The position numbers and the translations under genes are program-made. The notes under the pieces are model-generated. The model ran no database searches. It was not told where the DNA came from and saw only the letters and a list, made by a program, of their open reading frames with translations. From Duganella sp. OV510 (lineage in GTDB: Bacteria; Pseudomonadota; Gammaproteobacteria; Burkholderiales; Burkholderiaceae_D), in assembly GCF_900100205.1 (NCBI RefSeq), contig NZ_FNEQ01000015.1, positions 1 to 64,000 of the forward strand: a DNA stretch of 64,000 bases, read 5' to 3'. Within the stretch, counting starts at the first letter, position 1. Every line of letters starts with the position of its first letter. Shown here one piece after another: positions 33,056-41,150 of the stretch.

Positions 33056-34126
33056 ATGAAACCCGCACTCATTACGTTAGCAATGCTGGTGCCGCTGACC
33101 TCGATGGCTCAGACGGAAGTGTATGGTGTCATCGATGCCGGCGTCGTCGCCGAGCGTGGATGCCAAGGTGACTGCGCCAGGACGCGGCTGGACAGCGGTG
33201 TCGCCAGCGGCTCACGGCTGGGCGTGCGCGGACGCGAGGACCTGGGCGGCGATACGGCAGCGGTGTATGCGCTGGAAGCCGGCTTCCTCAGCGATACCGG
33301 CGCCCAGGAGCAGAATGGCAAGCTGTTCAACCGCCAGGCGTATGTCGGCATTGACGGCCCGCTGGGAGTGGTGACGCTAGGGCGCCAGTACAATCTGGTG
33401 TATGAAACGCTGACCGATGTGGCCGACCCGTTTCATGGCGGCATGGCGGGCAGCGCGGCCAACCTGGTCGGCTATAACGCCAAGCGCTATGACAACACCA
33501 TCAAGTACCAGTCGCGGCGCTCGCGCAGCGGCTTGATCGGCTCCGCCACCTACAGCCTGGGCGAAACGCAGTTCAACAGCAAGGCCAACCGCGCCTATGG
33601 CGCCACCATCGGCTACGAAGGCAGCAAGGCGAACATCCGCATCAGCCACCAGCGCAAGGAAAACACGCTGGATGCCACTGGCGCCTCGCCGGAGCTGGAC
33701 CGCACTGCGCGCAACACGCTGGTGGCGGCCAACTACGACTTTGGCCGCTTTGTCGGCTATGCGGCCTATGGCCACAGCAAGGGCGACATCAGCAGCCAGT
33801 GGAACGAGACCAATCCGTATGGCGCGGTAGGGCAGCGCGACCTGTACACCAACAGCCGCGACGTGCTGGTTGGCGTGGCGGTGCCCCTGGGCGGTGCCAC
33901 GACCTTGCTGGCGTCTTACATCCACAAGGATGACCGGGGCGTCGCCGACCGCGACGCCAACCAGCTTGCCATCGGCGCCAGCTACGCGTTTTCAAAGCGC
34001 ACCGACGTCTACGCCGCGTTCTCCAAAATCCAGAACCGCAACGGCGCCAGCTATACCGCCGGCAACGCCACCAGCCGTGGCAGCGGCGACCGCGCCATCA
34101 ACGTCGGCTTCCGCCACGCCTTTTAA
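33056..34126 (+). CDS. Gram-negative general porin
   Basis: A 356-residue trimeric-porin family protein of betaproteobacterial type. It has a signal peptide (MKPALITLAMLVPLTSMAQ), the first strand EVYGVIDAGVV, SRLGVRGREDLGGDTAAVYALEAGF, a loop with PFHGG, FNRQAYVGIDGPLGVVTLGRQY and a C-terminal Phe in NVGFRHAF, the Bam-recognition end. It should form a 16-stranded outer-membrane barrel for small hydrophilic solutes. It has its own promoter region, divergent from the SpecificRecomb gene; box A is not correctly spaced for a -10 in this direction. Confidence 0.92.
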   Translation: MKPALITLAMLVPLTSMAQTEVYGVIDAGVVAERGCQGDCARTRLDSGVASGSRLGVRGREDLGGDTAAVYALEAGFLSDTGAQEQNGKLFNRQAYVGIDGPLGVVTLGRQYNLVYETLTDVADPFHGGMAGSAANLVGYNAKRYDNTIKYQSRRSRSGLIGSATYSLGETQFNSKANRAYGATIGYEGSKANIRISHQRKENTLDATGASPELDRTARNTLVAANYDFGRFVGYAAYGHSKGDISSQWNETNPYGAVGQRDLYTNSRDVLVGVAVPLGGATTLLASYIHKDDRGVADRDANQLAIGASYAFSKRTDVYAAFSKIQNRNGASYTAGNATSRGSGDRAINVGFRHAF

Positions 34127-34177
34127 GCCGTCCGTCAAACATGCTACATTGCTGGTTTTGTTGACCAGGAACGTAGC

Positions 34178-35014
34178 ATGTACCTCACTTATTTCAACGG
34201 CAACTGGGCCGAAGGCAACGCGCCGCTGTTTGGCGCCATGGATCACAGCGTCTGGCTGGGCTCGTCCGTATTCGACGGCGCCCGCTCGCTACGCGGCCAT
34301 ATGCCTGACCTGCGCCCGCACCTGCAGCGCGTCATCACCTCGGCCGAGCGCGTCGGCCTGACCTGCCCGCTGAGCGTCGATGAAATGGAGAAGCTGGTGC
34401 GCGAAGGCGTGGCCAAGTTCCCGCCGGATGCCGAACTGTACATCCGCCCGCTGGTGTTCGGCACCGATGGCCTGCTGATTCCGATGCCGGAAAAGAGCGC
34501 GTTCGCGCTGACCCTGTTCGATGCGCCGATGCCGCCGTTTACCGGCTTCTCGGCCTGCCTGTCCGGCCTGCGCCGTCCGGATGCGCTGATGGCGCCAACC
34601 GACGCCAAGGCGTCCTCGCTGTACGCCAACACCAGCAAGGCGCTGCGCGAAGCGCGCGACCGCGGCTTTGACAACGCGGTGGTGTGCGACAGCGCCGGCC
34701 ATGTGGCCGAGTTCGCATCGGCCAATCTGTTCTTTGTCACGCCGGAGGGCAAGGTGGTGACGCCGGTGGCCAATGGCACTTTCCTGTCCGGCATCACCCG
34801 CGCGCGCGTGATCGCCCTGCTGGCGCAGGAGGGCATTCAGGTGGAGGAGCGCAGCGTGCGTCCGGAGGAATTGGAGAGCGCGGTGGAGATCTTCAATACC
34901 GGCAACTACGGCAAGGTCACGCCATGCGTGCGCTACGAGTCGCGCACGCTGGCGGTCGGTCCGATCGCCACGCTGGCGCGCGATCGCTACATGGCATTCT
35001 CCGACAGCCAGTAA
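34178..35014 (+). CDS. Class IV aminotransferase, branched-chain type
   Basis: A 278-residue fold-type IV PLP enzyme (branched-chain aminotransferase, D-amino acid aminotransferase and ADC lyase family). Landmarks are HSVWLGSSVFDGARS near residue 23, the Schiff-base Lys in DAKASSLYANTSKALREA near 147, AEFASANLFFVT near 182 and FLSGITRARVIALL near 206. Substrate is probably a branched-chain amino acid, but a D-amino acid cannot be excluded. It stands alone after the porin, with AGGAACG before its ATG. Confidence 0.85.
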   Translation: MYLTYFNGNWAEGNAPLFGAMDHSVWLGSSVFDGARSLRGHMPDLRPHLQRVITSAERVGLTCPLSVDEMEKLVREGVAKFPPDAELYIRPLVFGTDGLLIPMPEKSAFALTLFDAPMPPFTGFSACLSGLRRPDALMAPTDAKASSLYANTSKALREARDRGFDNAVVCDSAGHVAEFASANLFFVTPEGKVVTPVANGTFLSGITRARVIALLAQEGIQVEERSVRPEELESAVEIFNTGNYGKVTPCVRYESRTLAVGPIATLARDRYMAFSDSQ

Positions 35015-35551
35015 TCACTTCGGCGTGGCTGGGCAGCTGGCGCCGAGCCAGCGGCCGGTCGATTCCACGGTGGCGTTCTGCGGCCCTGTGCCACTGTTGT
35101 TGGTGACGTTCATGGTCATCGTGTAGGCGCTGTCGCCTTGCAAGCGGATCTGTCCCTGGCCACTGGAGGCGGGATCGGTGCAGGTGAAGGAGACGTTCAG
35201 GCCCCCTGGTACCGGGTCCTGCTTCGACGTGCATTTGCCTTGCTGGTTCAGCGGCAGCTCCTTGCGCGCGGCCATCTCCGGCGTGACGCAGGCGGTCATT
35301 TTGAGGCTGCCGTCGCCGCCGGCCTGCGGCATCGAGACGCCGTTCTGCGCCATCATCGCTTCGACCCTGGCGCGCTGCTCGGGCGGCAGCACCGCCAGTT
35401 GTGCCAGTGCGCTGCTGAGCGCCTGGTCGGTCTGGCGGTCGCCGGTCTTGATCTTGTTGGTCAATTCCCATAAGCCAGGCTTGATGGTCTGGGTCTGCGC
35501 AGACGCGTGCGCGGCGGCCAGCATGGCCATGGATATCAGCAGTCGTTTCAT
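35015..35551 (-). CDS. DUF3617 domain periplasmic protein
   Basis: A 178-residue secreted protein with a signal peptide cut after HASAQ. The mature part starts with the typical DUF3617 opening IKPGLWELTNKIK and has the family pattern of paired cysteines (TACVTPE, GKCTSKQ, FTCTDP, ASCPATPK). The function of the family is unknown. An AAGGAGG site stands before the ATG. Its stop directly abuts that of the convergent aminotransferase. Confidence 0.88.
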   Translation of the reverse strand: MKRLLISMAMLAAAHASAQTQTIKPGLWELTNKIKTGDRQTDQALSSALAQLAVLPPEQRARVEAMMAQNGVSMPQAGGDGSLKMTACVTPEMAARKELPLNQQGKCTSKQDPVPGGLNVSFTCTDPASSGQGQIRLQGDSAYTMTMNVTNNSGTGPQNATVESTGRWLGASCPATPK

Positions 35552-35583
35552 AGGGCGTTCCTCCTTGTGGGCAGCATAAACGA

Positions 35584-35606
35584 AAACGGCGCCATTGGCG
35601 CCGTTT
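35584..35606 (-). terminator. Terminator hairpin after the lmo0937-like gene
   Basis: AAACGGCGCC/GGCGCCGTTT forms a 10-bp stem with a 3-nt loop, 18 bp past the minus-strand stop at 35625, and is followed on that strand by TTTTCGTTT-type sequence. Confidence 0.75.
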
Positions 35607-35624
35607 CCCTTGGGGCGTTAAGCT

Positions 35625-35771
35625 CTATATGCCGCGACCGCTAATCAGGCGCAGCAGTACCATGATGATGGCGACTACCAGCAGGATGTGGATGAAGCCG
35701 CCGATGGTATAGGAAGTAACCAGGCCCAGCAGCCACAGGATAAGCAGAACGACAGCGATGGTGTAAAGCAT
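35625..35771 (-). CDS. lmo0937-family small membrane protein
   Basis: A 48-residue protein, MLYTIAVVLLILWLLGLVTSYTIGGFIHILLVVAIIMVLLRLISGRGI read in pieces, with two membrane helices separated by a TSYTIGGFIH turn. This pattern is typical of the lmo0937 family of stress-induced hydrophobic miniproteins. The ATG follows a GAGGAG site. Box B lies 57 bp upstream with a well-placed GATAAT, so it is a likely member of the stress regulon. It has its own terminator. Confidence 0.88.
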   Translation of the reverse strand: MLYTIAVVLLILWLLGLVTSYTIGGFIHILLVVAIIMVLLRLISGRGI

Positions 35772-35799
35772 GATGATCTCCTCGGGTTGTGTTGGATCT

Positions 35800-35841
35800 A
35801 TTATCAGCAGGAACGATAAATCTTTCTGTACGCTGGCGTAC
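35800..35841 (-). promoter_or_regulatory. Stress-regulon box B with -10 element
   Basis: GTACG-CTGG-CGTAC at 35828-35841; on the minus strand GATAAT (35800-35805) begins exactly 22 bp downstream, in front of the lmo0937-like gene. Confidence 0.75.
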
Positions 35842-35849
35842 CTTGCGCC

Positions 35850-36449
35850 TTAGTCAAGCGGACGCAGCTGGCCTTTGACGATGCGCACCGGATCGCCATT
35901 ACGCCACTGTGGCGCTGCCGAGGCGTGCAGAGTGCGCTTGTTGCCGTTGTCCATGCGGACCACGATGTCCCAGCTGTAGGTGGTTTTCATATTGCCTTCA
36001 ATCTGGTTGCCGGCCACGGCGCCGCCCACCGCGCCAGCCACCGTTGCCAGCTGGCGTCCATGGCCGCCGCCTACCTGGTTGCCCAGCAAGCCGCCCAGCA
36101 CCGCACCACCAACCGCACCGACACCACTGCCTTGCGGACGATGTTCAACGCGGCGCACCGATTCCACCACGCCGCAGTTGCTGCATGGGGCATTGCGGGC
36201 TTCCTGTTCCGGCACTTGGCCCTGGCCTTGCTGCATGGCCGGAGCGGCTGGCGCCGGCTCGGTGTAAGCCATCTGCTGCTGTTGCTGCGGCGCCGGCGGC
36301 ATGCCGCTGACTTGCGTCGGCACGGTGGCGTTGGAGGTCGGCAGCCAGCCGAGAATGGCGGCGCTGCCGACGCCGCAGAACAGCACCACCGCGACGGCGG
36401 CGATGACCATGATTGGATGAGTGCCAGGTTTGTTGGTTTGCGTGTCCAT
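35850..36449 (-). CDS. Glycine-zipper 2TM domain membrane protein
   Basis: A 199-residue protein with an N-terminal membrane anchor (residues about 14-37), a Gln/Pro/Ala-rich linker, a Cys-x-x-Cys pair (CSNC, about 89-92), a glycine-zipper 2TM domain (SGVGAVGGAVLGGLLGNQVGGGHGRQLATVAGAVGGAVAGNQIE, about 107-150) and a beta-rich C-terminal domain (WDIVVRMDNGNKRTLHA). This resembles SlyB/PcP-type envelope proteins, and the protein at 43399 shares its C-terminal layout. It is preceded by box C with a correctly spaced GAAAAT. Confidence 0.85.
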   Translation of the reverse strand: MDTQTNKPGTHPIMVIAAVAVVLFCGVGSAAILGWLPTSNATVPTQVSGMPPAPQQQQQMAYTEPAPAAPAMQQGQGQVPEQEARNAPCSNCGVVESVRRVEHRPQGSGVGAVGGAVLGGLLGNQVGGGHGRQLATVAGAVGGAVAGNQIEGNMKTTYSWDIVVRMDNGNKRTLHASAAPQWRNGDPVRIVKGQLRPLD

Positions 36450-36479
36450 GGGTAAGTCCTTTTTATTTTGGATGCCGGT

Positions 36480-36549
36480 ATTTTCCTAAAGGACATGCTT
36501 TGCTTCCGTGCGTCACCGTACATACAGGGTAAATAATTGCCATTACGCT
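36480..36549. promoter_or_regulatory. Stress-regulon box C between glycine-zipper and Crp/Fnr genes
   Basis: GTGCG-TCAC-CGTAC at 36508-36521. A -10-like hexamer starts 22 bp away in both directions: GAAAAT (minus, 36480-36485) for the glycine-zipper gene and TACGCT (plus, 36544-36549) for the Crp/Fnr gene. One palindrome thus appears to serve a divergent pair, including the regulator itself. Confidence 0.75.
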
Positions 36550-36555
36550 GGTTCC

Positions 36556-37275
36556 ATGCATACTTCTATCTCACACTCCCCCGAAGAAGACCGCGCGCAG
36601 CCGCGCCTGGCGAATAATCGCCTGCTGGCCAGCCTGCCGGACGACGATCAGTCCCAGCTTGCCGAGAAGTGCGAGACGGTACGGGTCGACAACGGCCAGG
36701 TGCTGTCGGAGCCAGGGCAGGAGGTGCGCTATGTGTATTTCCCGATCGACTGCCTGGTGTCGCTGCTGGGCGTGGCCGAAGGCCGCATGACGCTGGAAGT
36801 GGGCTCGATAGGCCGCGAAGGCATGCTGGGCGCCCCCGTGGTGCTGGGGCATGAACTGGCGCAGGTGCGGGCCGTGGTGCAGCGCTCCGGCCGCGCCTAC
36901 CGCATGGCGGCCGGCGATTTCGTCACCGAGTTCTATCGCATGGAATCCTTGCAGCGCCTGCTGCACCGCTATACCGACACCGCGCTGGCGCAGGCGATCC
37001 AGATCGCCGTGTGCAGCCGCTTCCACGTGCTGGAGGCGCGCCTGGCGCGTTCGCTGCTGATTACCCGTGACCGCCTGCAATCGGAGAAATTTCACCTGAC
37101 CCACGAATTCCTCGCGCATTCGCTGGGCGTGCGCCGCGTTGGCGTGACCAAGGCAGCCAGCGCGCTGCAACAGCAAAAGCTGATTACCTACAGCCGCGGC
37201 AATATCGAGATCCTCGATTCAACCGGCCTGGAAGCCGCCTCCTGCCACTGCTACGAAATGTTCAAGGACAAATAA
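36556..37275 (+). CDS. Crp/Fnr family transcriptional regulator
   Basis: A 239-residue regulator. Residues about 22-125 form the cyclic-nucleotide-binding-like beta roll, but the canonical cAMP-contact motif is missing, and there are no N-terminal FNR-type cysteines. Residues about 178-215 are the winged helix-turn-helix; the recognition helix RRVGVTKAASALQ differs from both CRP (RETVGR) and FNR, suggesting another operator. The ATG at 36556 has no ribosome site and lies 6 nt after the TACGCT -10, so the mRNA is probably leaderless. It is my candidate for the protein that binds GTNCG-N4-CGNAC boxes. Confidence 0.85.
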   Translation: MHTSISHSPEEDRAQPRLANNRLLASLPDDDQSQLAEKCETVRVDNGQVLSEPGQEVRYVYFPIDCLVSLLGVAEGRMTLEVGSIGREGMLGAPVVLGHELAQVRAVVQRSGRAYRMAAGDFVTEFYRMESLQRLLHRYTDTALAQAIQIAVCSRFHVLEARLARSLLITRDRLQSEKFHLTHEFLAHSLGVRRVGVTKAASALQQQKLITYSRGNIEILDSTGLEAASCHCYEMFKDK

Positions 37276-37279
37276 GGTG

Positions 37280-37351
37280 ATTCCCGCGCAAGCGGGAATC
37301 CATGCGCCGTGATTGAACACGCGCCGTATGGATTCCCGCTTGCGCGGGAAT
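37280..37351. repeat. Paired ATTCCCGC hairpins in inverted orientation
   Basis: Two small hairpins, ATTCCCGC/GCGGGAAT at 37280-37287/37292-37299 and 37332-37339/37344-37351, are themselves arms of a larger inverted repeat: 37280-37303 is complementary to 37328-37351 over 24 bp. The unit resembles the dispersed ATTCCC...GGGAAT repeats of betaproteobacteria (such as dRS3). It lies 4 bp after the Crp/Fnr stop and may end that transcript. Confidence 0.85.
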
Positions 37352-37376
37352 GAGGTGGGGATGGCTGGTGCTGGTC

Positions 37377-37601
37377 TTAGCGTGGTGGCTTCTGTACTTG
37401 ATTGCCGATCACGCCGCCAACTGCTGCGCCGCCGACGGCGCCGACCGCGCTGCCGCCGGTCAGGACTGAGCCAGCGACCGCGCCGACACCCGCGCCGATG
37501 GCGGTGTTTTTATCCTGGCCCGACATGTTGGCGCAGGCACTCAGACCCAGGGTGGCTGCCAACACGGTGGCGGTTGCTGCAATACGCTTGATGTTGTTCA
37601 T
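37377..37601 (-). CDS. OsmB-like glycine-zipper lipoprotein
   Basis: A 74-residue lipoprotein with signal MNNIKRIAATATVLAATLGLSAC (lipobox LSAC, Cys23) and a mature part that is almost entirely glycine zipper (AIGAGVGAVAGSVLTGGSAVGAVGGAAVGGVIGNQV). It matches the size and design of the osmotically induced lipoprotein OsmB. The start has a GAGGAG site. A weaker box H with a correctly spaced TACTCT lies upstream. Confidence 0.88.
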   Translation of the reverse strand: MNNIKRIAATATVLAATLGLSACANMSGQDKNTAIGAGVGAVAGSVLTGGSAVGAVGGAAVGGVIGNQVQKPPR

Positions 37602-37654
37602 GATTTTCTCCTCTGGCAGGTCAGGCGCGGTATTGCACCCGGACCGATGGTTCC

Positions 37655-37696
37655 AGAGTAATCACTCATGCCATGCGCTTCCGTTCGTCATCCCAC
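37655..37696 (-). promoter_or_regulatory. Weak stress-regulon box H with -10 element
   Basis: GTTCG-TCAT-CCCAC at 37683-37696 keeps 9 of the 10 half-site positions compatible with GTNCG-N4-CGNAC. On the minus strand TACTCT (37655-37660) begins 22 bp after it, in front of the OsmB-like gene. Confidence 0.5.
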
Positions 37697-37708
37697 ATAG
37701 AACTCATA

Positions 37709-39697
37709 TCAGCGTTGAGCTTTGCCGGGAGGTGGTGCCACTGCCTTGCCGCCGGCCTGCGCCATCAGTGCCTGGCAGCCCGGCGTTTCGCCAGGCCCGG
37801 TGCTGACCAGCGGCACGATGGCCGCCACCGGGGCTACCACCGCCAAAGCCAGCGCTCCGCCAGCGCGCAGCGCCAGCGCGCCCTTGTCGACGCTGACGTC
37901 CGGGTCCTTGAATGTGCCGCGCACATAAATCGGCGCGCGCAGCGAGATCACGCGCACCGACTTGGCGTCCGGCTTCAGTGTCAGGTCGAGCTGCTCGTTG
38001 CCGAGGTTGACGGTGCCGTTGACATCGATGCGCGCTTCGGACGTATCCACCGTGAACAGCCGCGACTTCATCACGCCGTTATGCACGGCAAAGTCGGTGA
38101 CCATGCAGTTCAGCTTGACCTGCTTGTCGCCCACCAGGCGCGTCAGCACCACGCTGCCGATGTTCAGGCCCATGGTTTCCAGCATCAGCTTGCTGACGCT
38201 GCCCTGGTTGATGACGCCCTTCAGTTCGCCATTGGACGCGCCCAGCAGGCCGGCCACCGAGTTGCCGGTGGCGGACAGCGACACGTCGGCATTGATTTCA
38301 CCCACGGTGGCCTGCATGCCGTCGATCGACGGGAACAGCTGCTTCAGTTGCAAGCGCTTGGCGCCGGCCTTCAGCTCGGCGCGGATGGCGTCCGGATTGA
38401 TCTTGCCACTGCCGTCCAGCATGACGTTGGAAACGAAGCGGCCACCGGCGATGTCGAAGTTCAGCGGCGTCAGCGCCAGCACGCCATCCTTCAGGTGAAT
38501 CTGCGTTTCCAGGTTCTGGATCGGCAAATCCTTGTCGCGGGTGATGCGCGCAGCCTTGAAGTTGACGTCGGCGTCGATGGCGGTCCAGCGCTTGGTGCGG
38601 AATTTCTCCACCGGTAGCACCTTGTTGCCGGGCTGAAGCTGCTCGGCGCCGCGCGCCTCCTTGCTGGCGTTGGAATCGGCGCCGATCAGCGGGCCGAGGT
38701 CGGACACTTGCAGCAGCCTCGATTGCACCGTGCCGCTCAGCAGCGGGCGTGGCGCGCCGGTCTTGAATTCCAGCTTGCCGGCGATGTCGCTGTGGCCGAC
38801 CTTGCCAGTAAATTTCTCGTACACCCAGCGGCTGGCATTGGCGCCGAGGTTGCCAGTCAGGTGGCCTTCGGTGACGAAGGGCGGCGTCTCCGGCAGCAGC
38901 ACGCCGGTCAGGCCGTACAAGCGTGCCATGCTGGGGCCGGACAGCTTCAGCTGCATGTCGATTGCCGTCAGCGAGGCGGGCTTGGTCAGCGTGCCGTCAA
39001 AGCTGATGCTGGTGCCGCCGACGTTGAGATTGGCCATCAGCGGGTAGGGCGTCAGTTGCTGTAGCGCCAGAACGGCGCCGGCCTTGCCGCTGCCGCTGAC
39101 GTCCTGGTTGTTCCATTTGCCCCGCAACTGCCAGCTGACGCCGTAGCGCGGGTCGGCGATGGTGTCGACCATGGCGCTGGCGTCCACATGCGTCATGGCG
39201 TCGATGTAGCGCACCGTGCCTTTGGAGAACACCACGCTACGCACGTTCAGTTTCCAGGCCGAAGCTTCATCGTCGCTGTGGAAGGTCCAGTTGTTGCGGC
39301 CATCGGCTTCGCGTTGCAGCAGCAACTGCGGATTATCGAAGCGCAGCTGCGGAATCTCGATACGCTGGCGTAGCAGTGGCAGCGGTTCGATGGCAAACGC
39401 GAACTGGCCGACGCTGGCCATCTCGGCCGGCGCCTGCATGCCGCGCGGATTGCCGATGTGGACATCGCTGGCCACCAGGTGCGGCATCGGTAGCCAGCTG
39501 CCTTGCTGGCGCCAGGCCAGCGACACCGCGCCGCGTATCTCGAACGGCCGCTTGATGGCGGTGCCGATCTTGTCGTTGAGCCAGGGGCGCGCACGGTTCC
39601 AGTCGACATTGCTCAGCACGATAACGGCGACGACAGGCACGGCCAGCACGACGGCGCTGGCGGCAACGGCAATACGGGTACGGCGGGACAGGGGCAT
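37709..39697 (-). CDS. AsmA family protein
   Basis: A 662-residue AsmA-like protein with one N-terminal membrane helix (residues about 8-29) and a long periplasmic beta-rich region. The AsmA N-domain pattern DWNRARPWLNDKIGTAIKRPFEIRGAVSLAWRQQGSWLP is at residues 31-69, and the AsmA C-terminal domain (QLKQLFPSIDGMQATVGEINADVSLSATGNSVAGLLGASNGELKG) near 460-505. Members take part in phospholipid traffic and outer-membrane homeostasis. It is divergent from the DUF4398/OmpA operon. It is distinct from the DUF748 protein at 16431 but of the same super-group. Confidence 0.9.
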   Translation of the reverse strand: MPLSRRTRIAVAASAVVLAVPVVAVIVLSNVDWNRARPWLNDKIGTAIKRPFEIRGAVSLAWRQQGSWLPMPHLVASDVHIGNPRGMQAPAEMASVGQFAFAIEPLPLLRQRIEIPQLRFDNPQLLLQREADGRNNWTFHSDDEASAWKLNVRSVVFSKGTVRYIDAMTHVDASAMVDTIADPRYGVSWQLRGKWNNQDVSGSGKAGAVLALQQLTPYPLMANLNVGGTSISFDGTLTKPASLTAIDMQLKLSGPSMARLYGLTGVLLPETPPFVTEGHLTGNLGANASRWVYEKFTGKVGHSDIAGKLEFKTGAPRPLLSGTVQSRLLQVSDLGPLIGADSNASKEARGAEQLQPGNKVLPVEKFRTKRWTAIDADVNFKAARITRDKDLPIQNLETQIHLKDGVLALTPLNFDIAGGRFVSNVMLDGSGKINPDAIRAELKAGAKRLQLKQLFPSIDGMQATVGEINADVSLSATGNSVAGLLGASNGELKGVINQGSVSKLMLETMGLNIGSVVLTRLVGDKQVKLNCMVTDFAVHNGVMKSRLFTVDTSEARIDVNGTVNLGNEQLDLTLKPDAKSVRVISLRAPIYVRGTFKDPDVSVDKGALALRAGGALALAVVAPVAAIVPLVSTGPGETPGCQALMAQAGGKAVAPPPGKAQR

Positions 39698-39745
39698 GGC
39701 TAACCTTGGAAGTGAGTTGCATCATTTTACACACTCCGGCTTTTT

Positions 39746-39787
39746 GTGCGTCACCGTACTGATGCTACAGCGACATCAGCCTATAAC
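39746..39787 (+). promoter_or_regulatory. Stress-regulon box D with -10 element
   Basis: GTGCG-TCAC-CGTAC at 39746-39759 is identical to box C. TATAAC (39782-39787) starts exactly 22 bp downstream in front of the six-gene DUF4398/OmpA/ferritin/YqjD-like operon. No hexamer at that spacing is seen toward AsmA. Confidence 0.8.
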
Positions 39788-39823
39788 GTCAACCGTACCT
39801 TCCAATTTTTAAGGAGAACAATA

Positions 39824-40213
39824 ATGATGACGATGAACGCCCAATGGCAAATGCTGTGCGGTATGGCCGTGCTGATCGGCCTGAGTGGTTGTGCCAGCGA
39901 TAAAACGCCTGCCACCGCTGACGTGGCTGTCTCGCGCGCCCAGGTCGCTGCGGCCACCAGTGCCGGCGCCGCCGACCTGGCACCAGCCGAAATGCAGGCC
40001 GCACGTGAAAAACTGATGCGCGCCAACCAGGCGCTGGCCGCCAAGGACTACAAAACAGCGCAAGACCTGGCCACGCAGGCCTCGGCTGACGCGCAGCTGG
40101 CGCAAAGCAAGGCCAACTCGGCCAAAGCCACCACCGCTGCCGACGAGCTGCAAAACAATATCCGCCTGCTGCGCGAAGAAGTCCAGCGCGCCAACGCCAC
40201 CAGCCAACAATAA
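39824..40213 (+). CDS. DUF4398 domain lipoprotein
   Basis: A 129-residue lipoprotein with lipobox LSGC (Cys24) and a helical mature domain that fits DUF4398 (VSRAQVAAATSAGAADLAPAEMQAAREKLMRANQALAAKDYKTAQDLATQASADAQLA in pieces). Such proteins often stand next to OmpA-like proteins and may act with them on the outer membrane. The ATG at 39824 follows AAGGAG. It is the first gene of the operon behind box D; the OmpA-like gene follows 15 bp later. Confidence 0.88.
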   Translation: MMTMNAQWQMLCGMAVLIGLSGCASDKTPATADVAVSRAQVAAATSAGAADLAPAEMQAAREKLMRANQALAAKDYKTAQDLATQASADAQLAQSKANSAKATTAADELQNNIRLLREEVQRANATSQQ

Positions 40214-40228
40214 CAAGGAGTAGCCATC

Positions 40229-41122
40229 ATGAAAAAACTCGTTCTGCTGCCAACCGCTTTTGCCATGTCGGTAATGTTTGCTGCTTGCAGCACCACGCCA
40301 ACCACCACCAGCCAGCTGGACCAGGCGCGTGGTGACTTCATGGCTGCGCAAAGCAATCCATCCGTGGCCGCCAATGCGCCGCTGGAATTCAAGGCCGCAT
40401 CGGATGCGCTGGACCGCGCCAATACCGCCGCCGCGAAAAAAGAGAGCCTGGACGAAATCGACAAGCTGGCCTACATCGCCAAGCAGAAGATCGCCACCGC
40501 GCAGGAAGCTGCCAAGGCCAAGCAGGCAGAGGCCGATGTGGCCAACGCCGCCCGTCAGCGTGACGAGATCCGTCTGCAGGCGCGCACCGCCGAAGCCAAC
40601 AACGCCAAGGCTGCCGCCGACCGCGCCAAGGCCGACGCTGACGCCGCGCGCATGCAGGCTGAAGCCGCTGCCAATTCGGCGCGCGACGAAGCCGCCAAGA
40701 ACGCTGCGCTGCAACAGCAACTGGCCGACCTGCAAGCCAAGCAGACCGAACGCGGCATCGTCATCACGCTGAGCGATGTGCTGTTCCAGGTTGACCGGGC
40801 CGAACTGAGCGCCGAAGGCATGCGCACCGCACAAAAAGTCGCCGACGTGCTGGCGCAGGAACCACAGAGCATTGTGCAGGTCGAAGGCTTTACCGACAGC
40901 ACCGGCACTTCGTCGCACAATCTGGAGCTGTCGCAGCGTCGCGCCGAATCGGTACGCAACGCGCTGATCGGCCTGGGCGTTTCAAGCGCCAAGATCGCCA
41001 CCCGTGGCTATGGTGAAGCGTATCCGGTGGCCAGCAATAGCGACGCCGGTAGCCGCCAACTGAACCGCCGCGTGGAAATCGTGCTGTCGCAAAACGGCGC
41101 ACCGATTGCCAACCGACGTTAA
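40229..41122 (+). CDS. DUF4398-OmpA fusion lipoprotein
   Basis: A 297-residue lipoprotein with lipobox FAAC (Cys20). The N-terminal part (about 28-90) repeats the DUF4398 helical pattern of the upstream gene, a long Ala/Lys/Glu coiled coil covers about 85-175, and the C-terminal 120 residues are an OmpA-like peptidoglycan-binding domain (LSDVLFQVDRAEL, VEGFTDSTGTSSHNLELSQRRAESV, ATRGYGEAYPVASN, NRRVEI). It likely tethers the outer membrane to the cell wall. Second gene of the operon. Confidence 0.92.
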   Translation: MKKLVLLPTAFAMSVMFAACSTTPTTTSQLDQARGDFMAAQSNPSVAANAPLEFKAASDALDRANTAAAKKESLDEIDKLAYIAKQKIATAQEAAKAKQAEADVANAARQRDEIRLQARTAEANNAKAAADRAKADADAARMQAEAAANSARDEAAKNAALQQQLADLQAKQTERGIVITLSDVLFQVDRAELSAEGMRTAQKVADVLAQEPQSIVQVEGFTDSTGTSSHNLELSQRRAESVRNALIGLGVSSAKIATRGYGEAYPVASNSDAGSRQLNRRVEIVLSQNGAPIANRR

Positions 41123-41150
41123 TCTGACTCTCACTTAGGAAGGAAAGACC

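Noticed and set aside
39698..39745. Box D as an activator site also for the AsmA gene
   Set aside because: The hexamer at the 22-bp position in that direction (GATGCA) is poor, unlike the TATAAC toward the DUF4398 operon.
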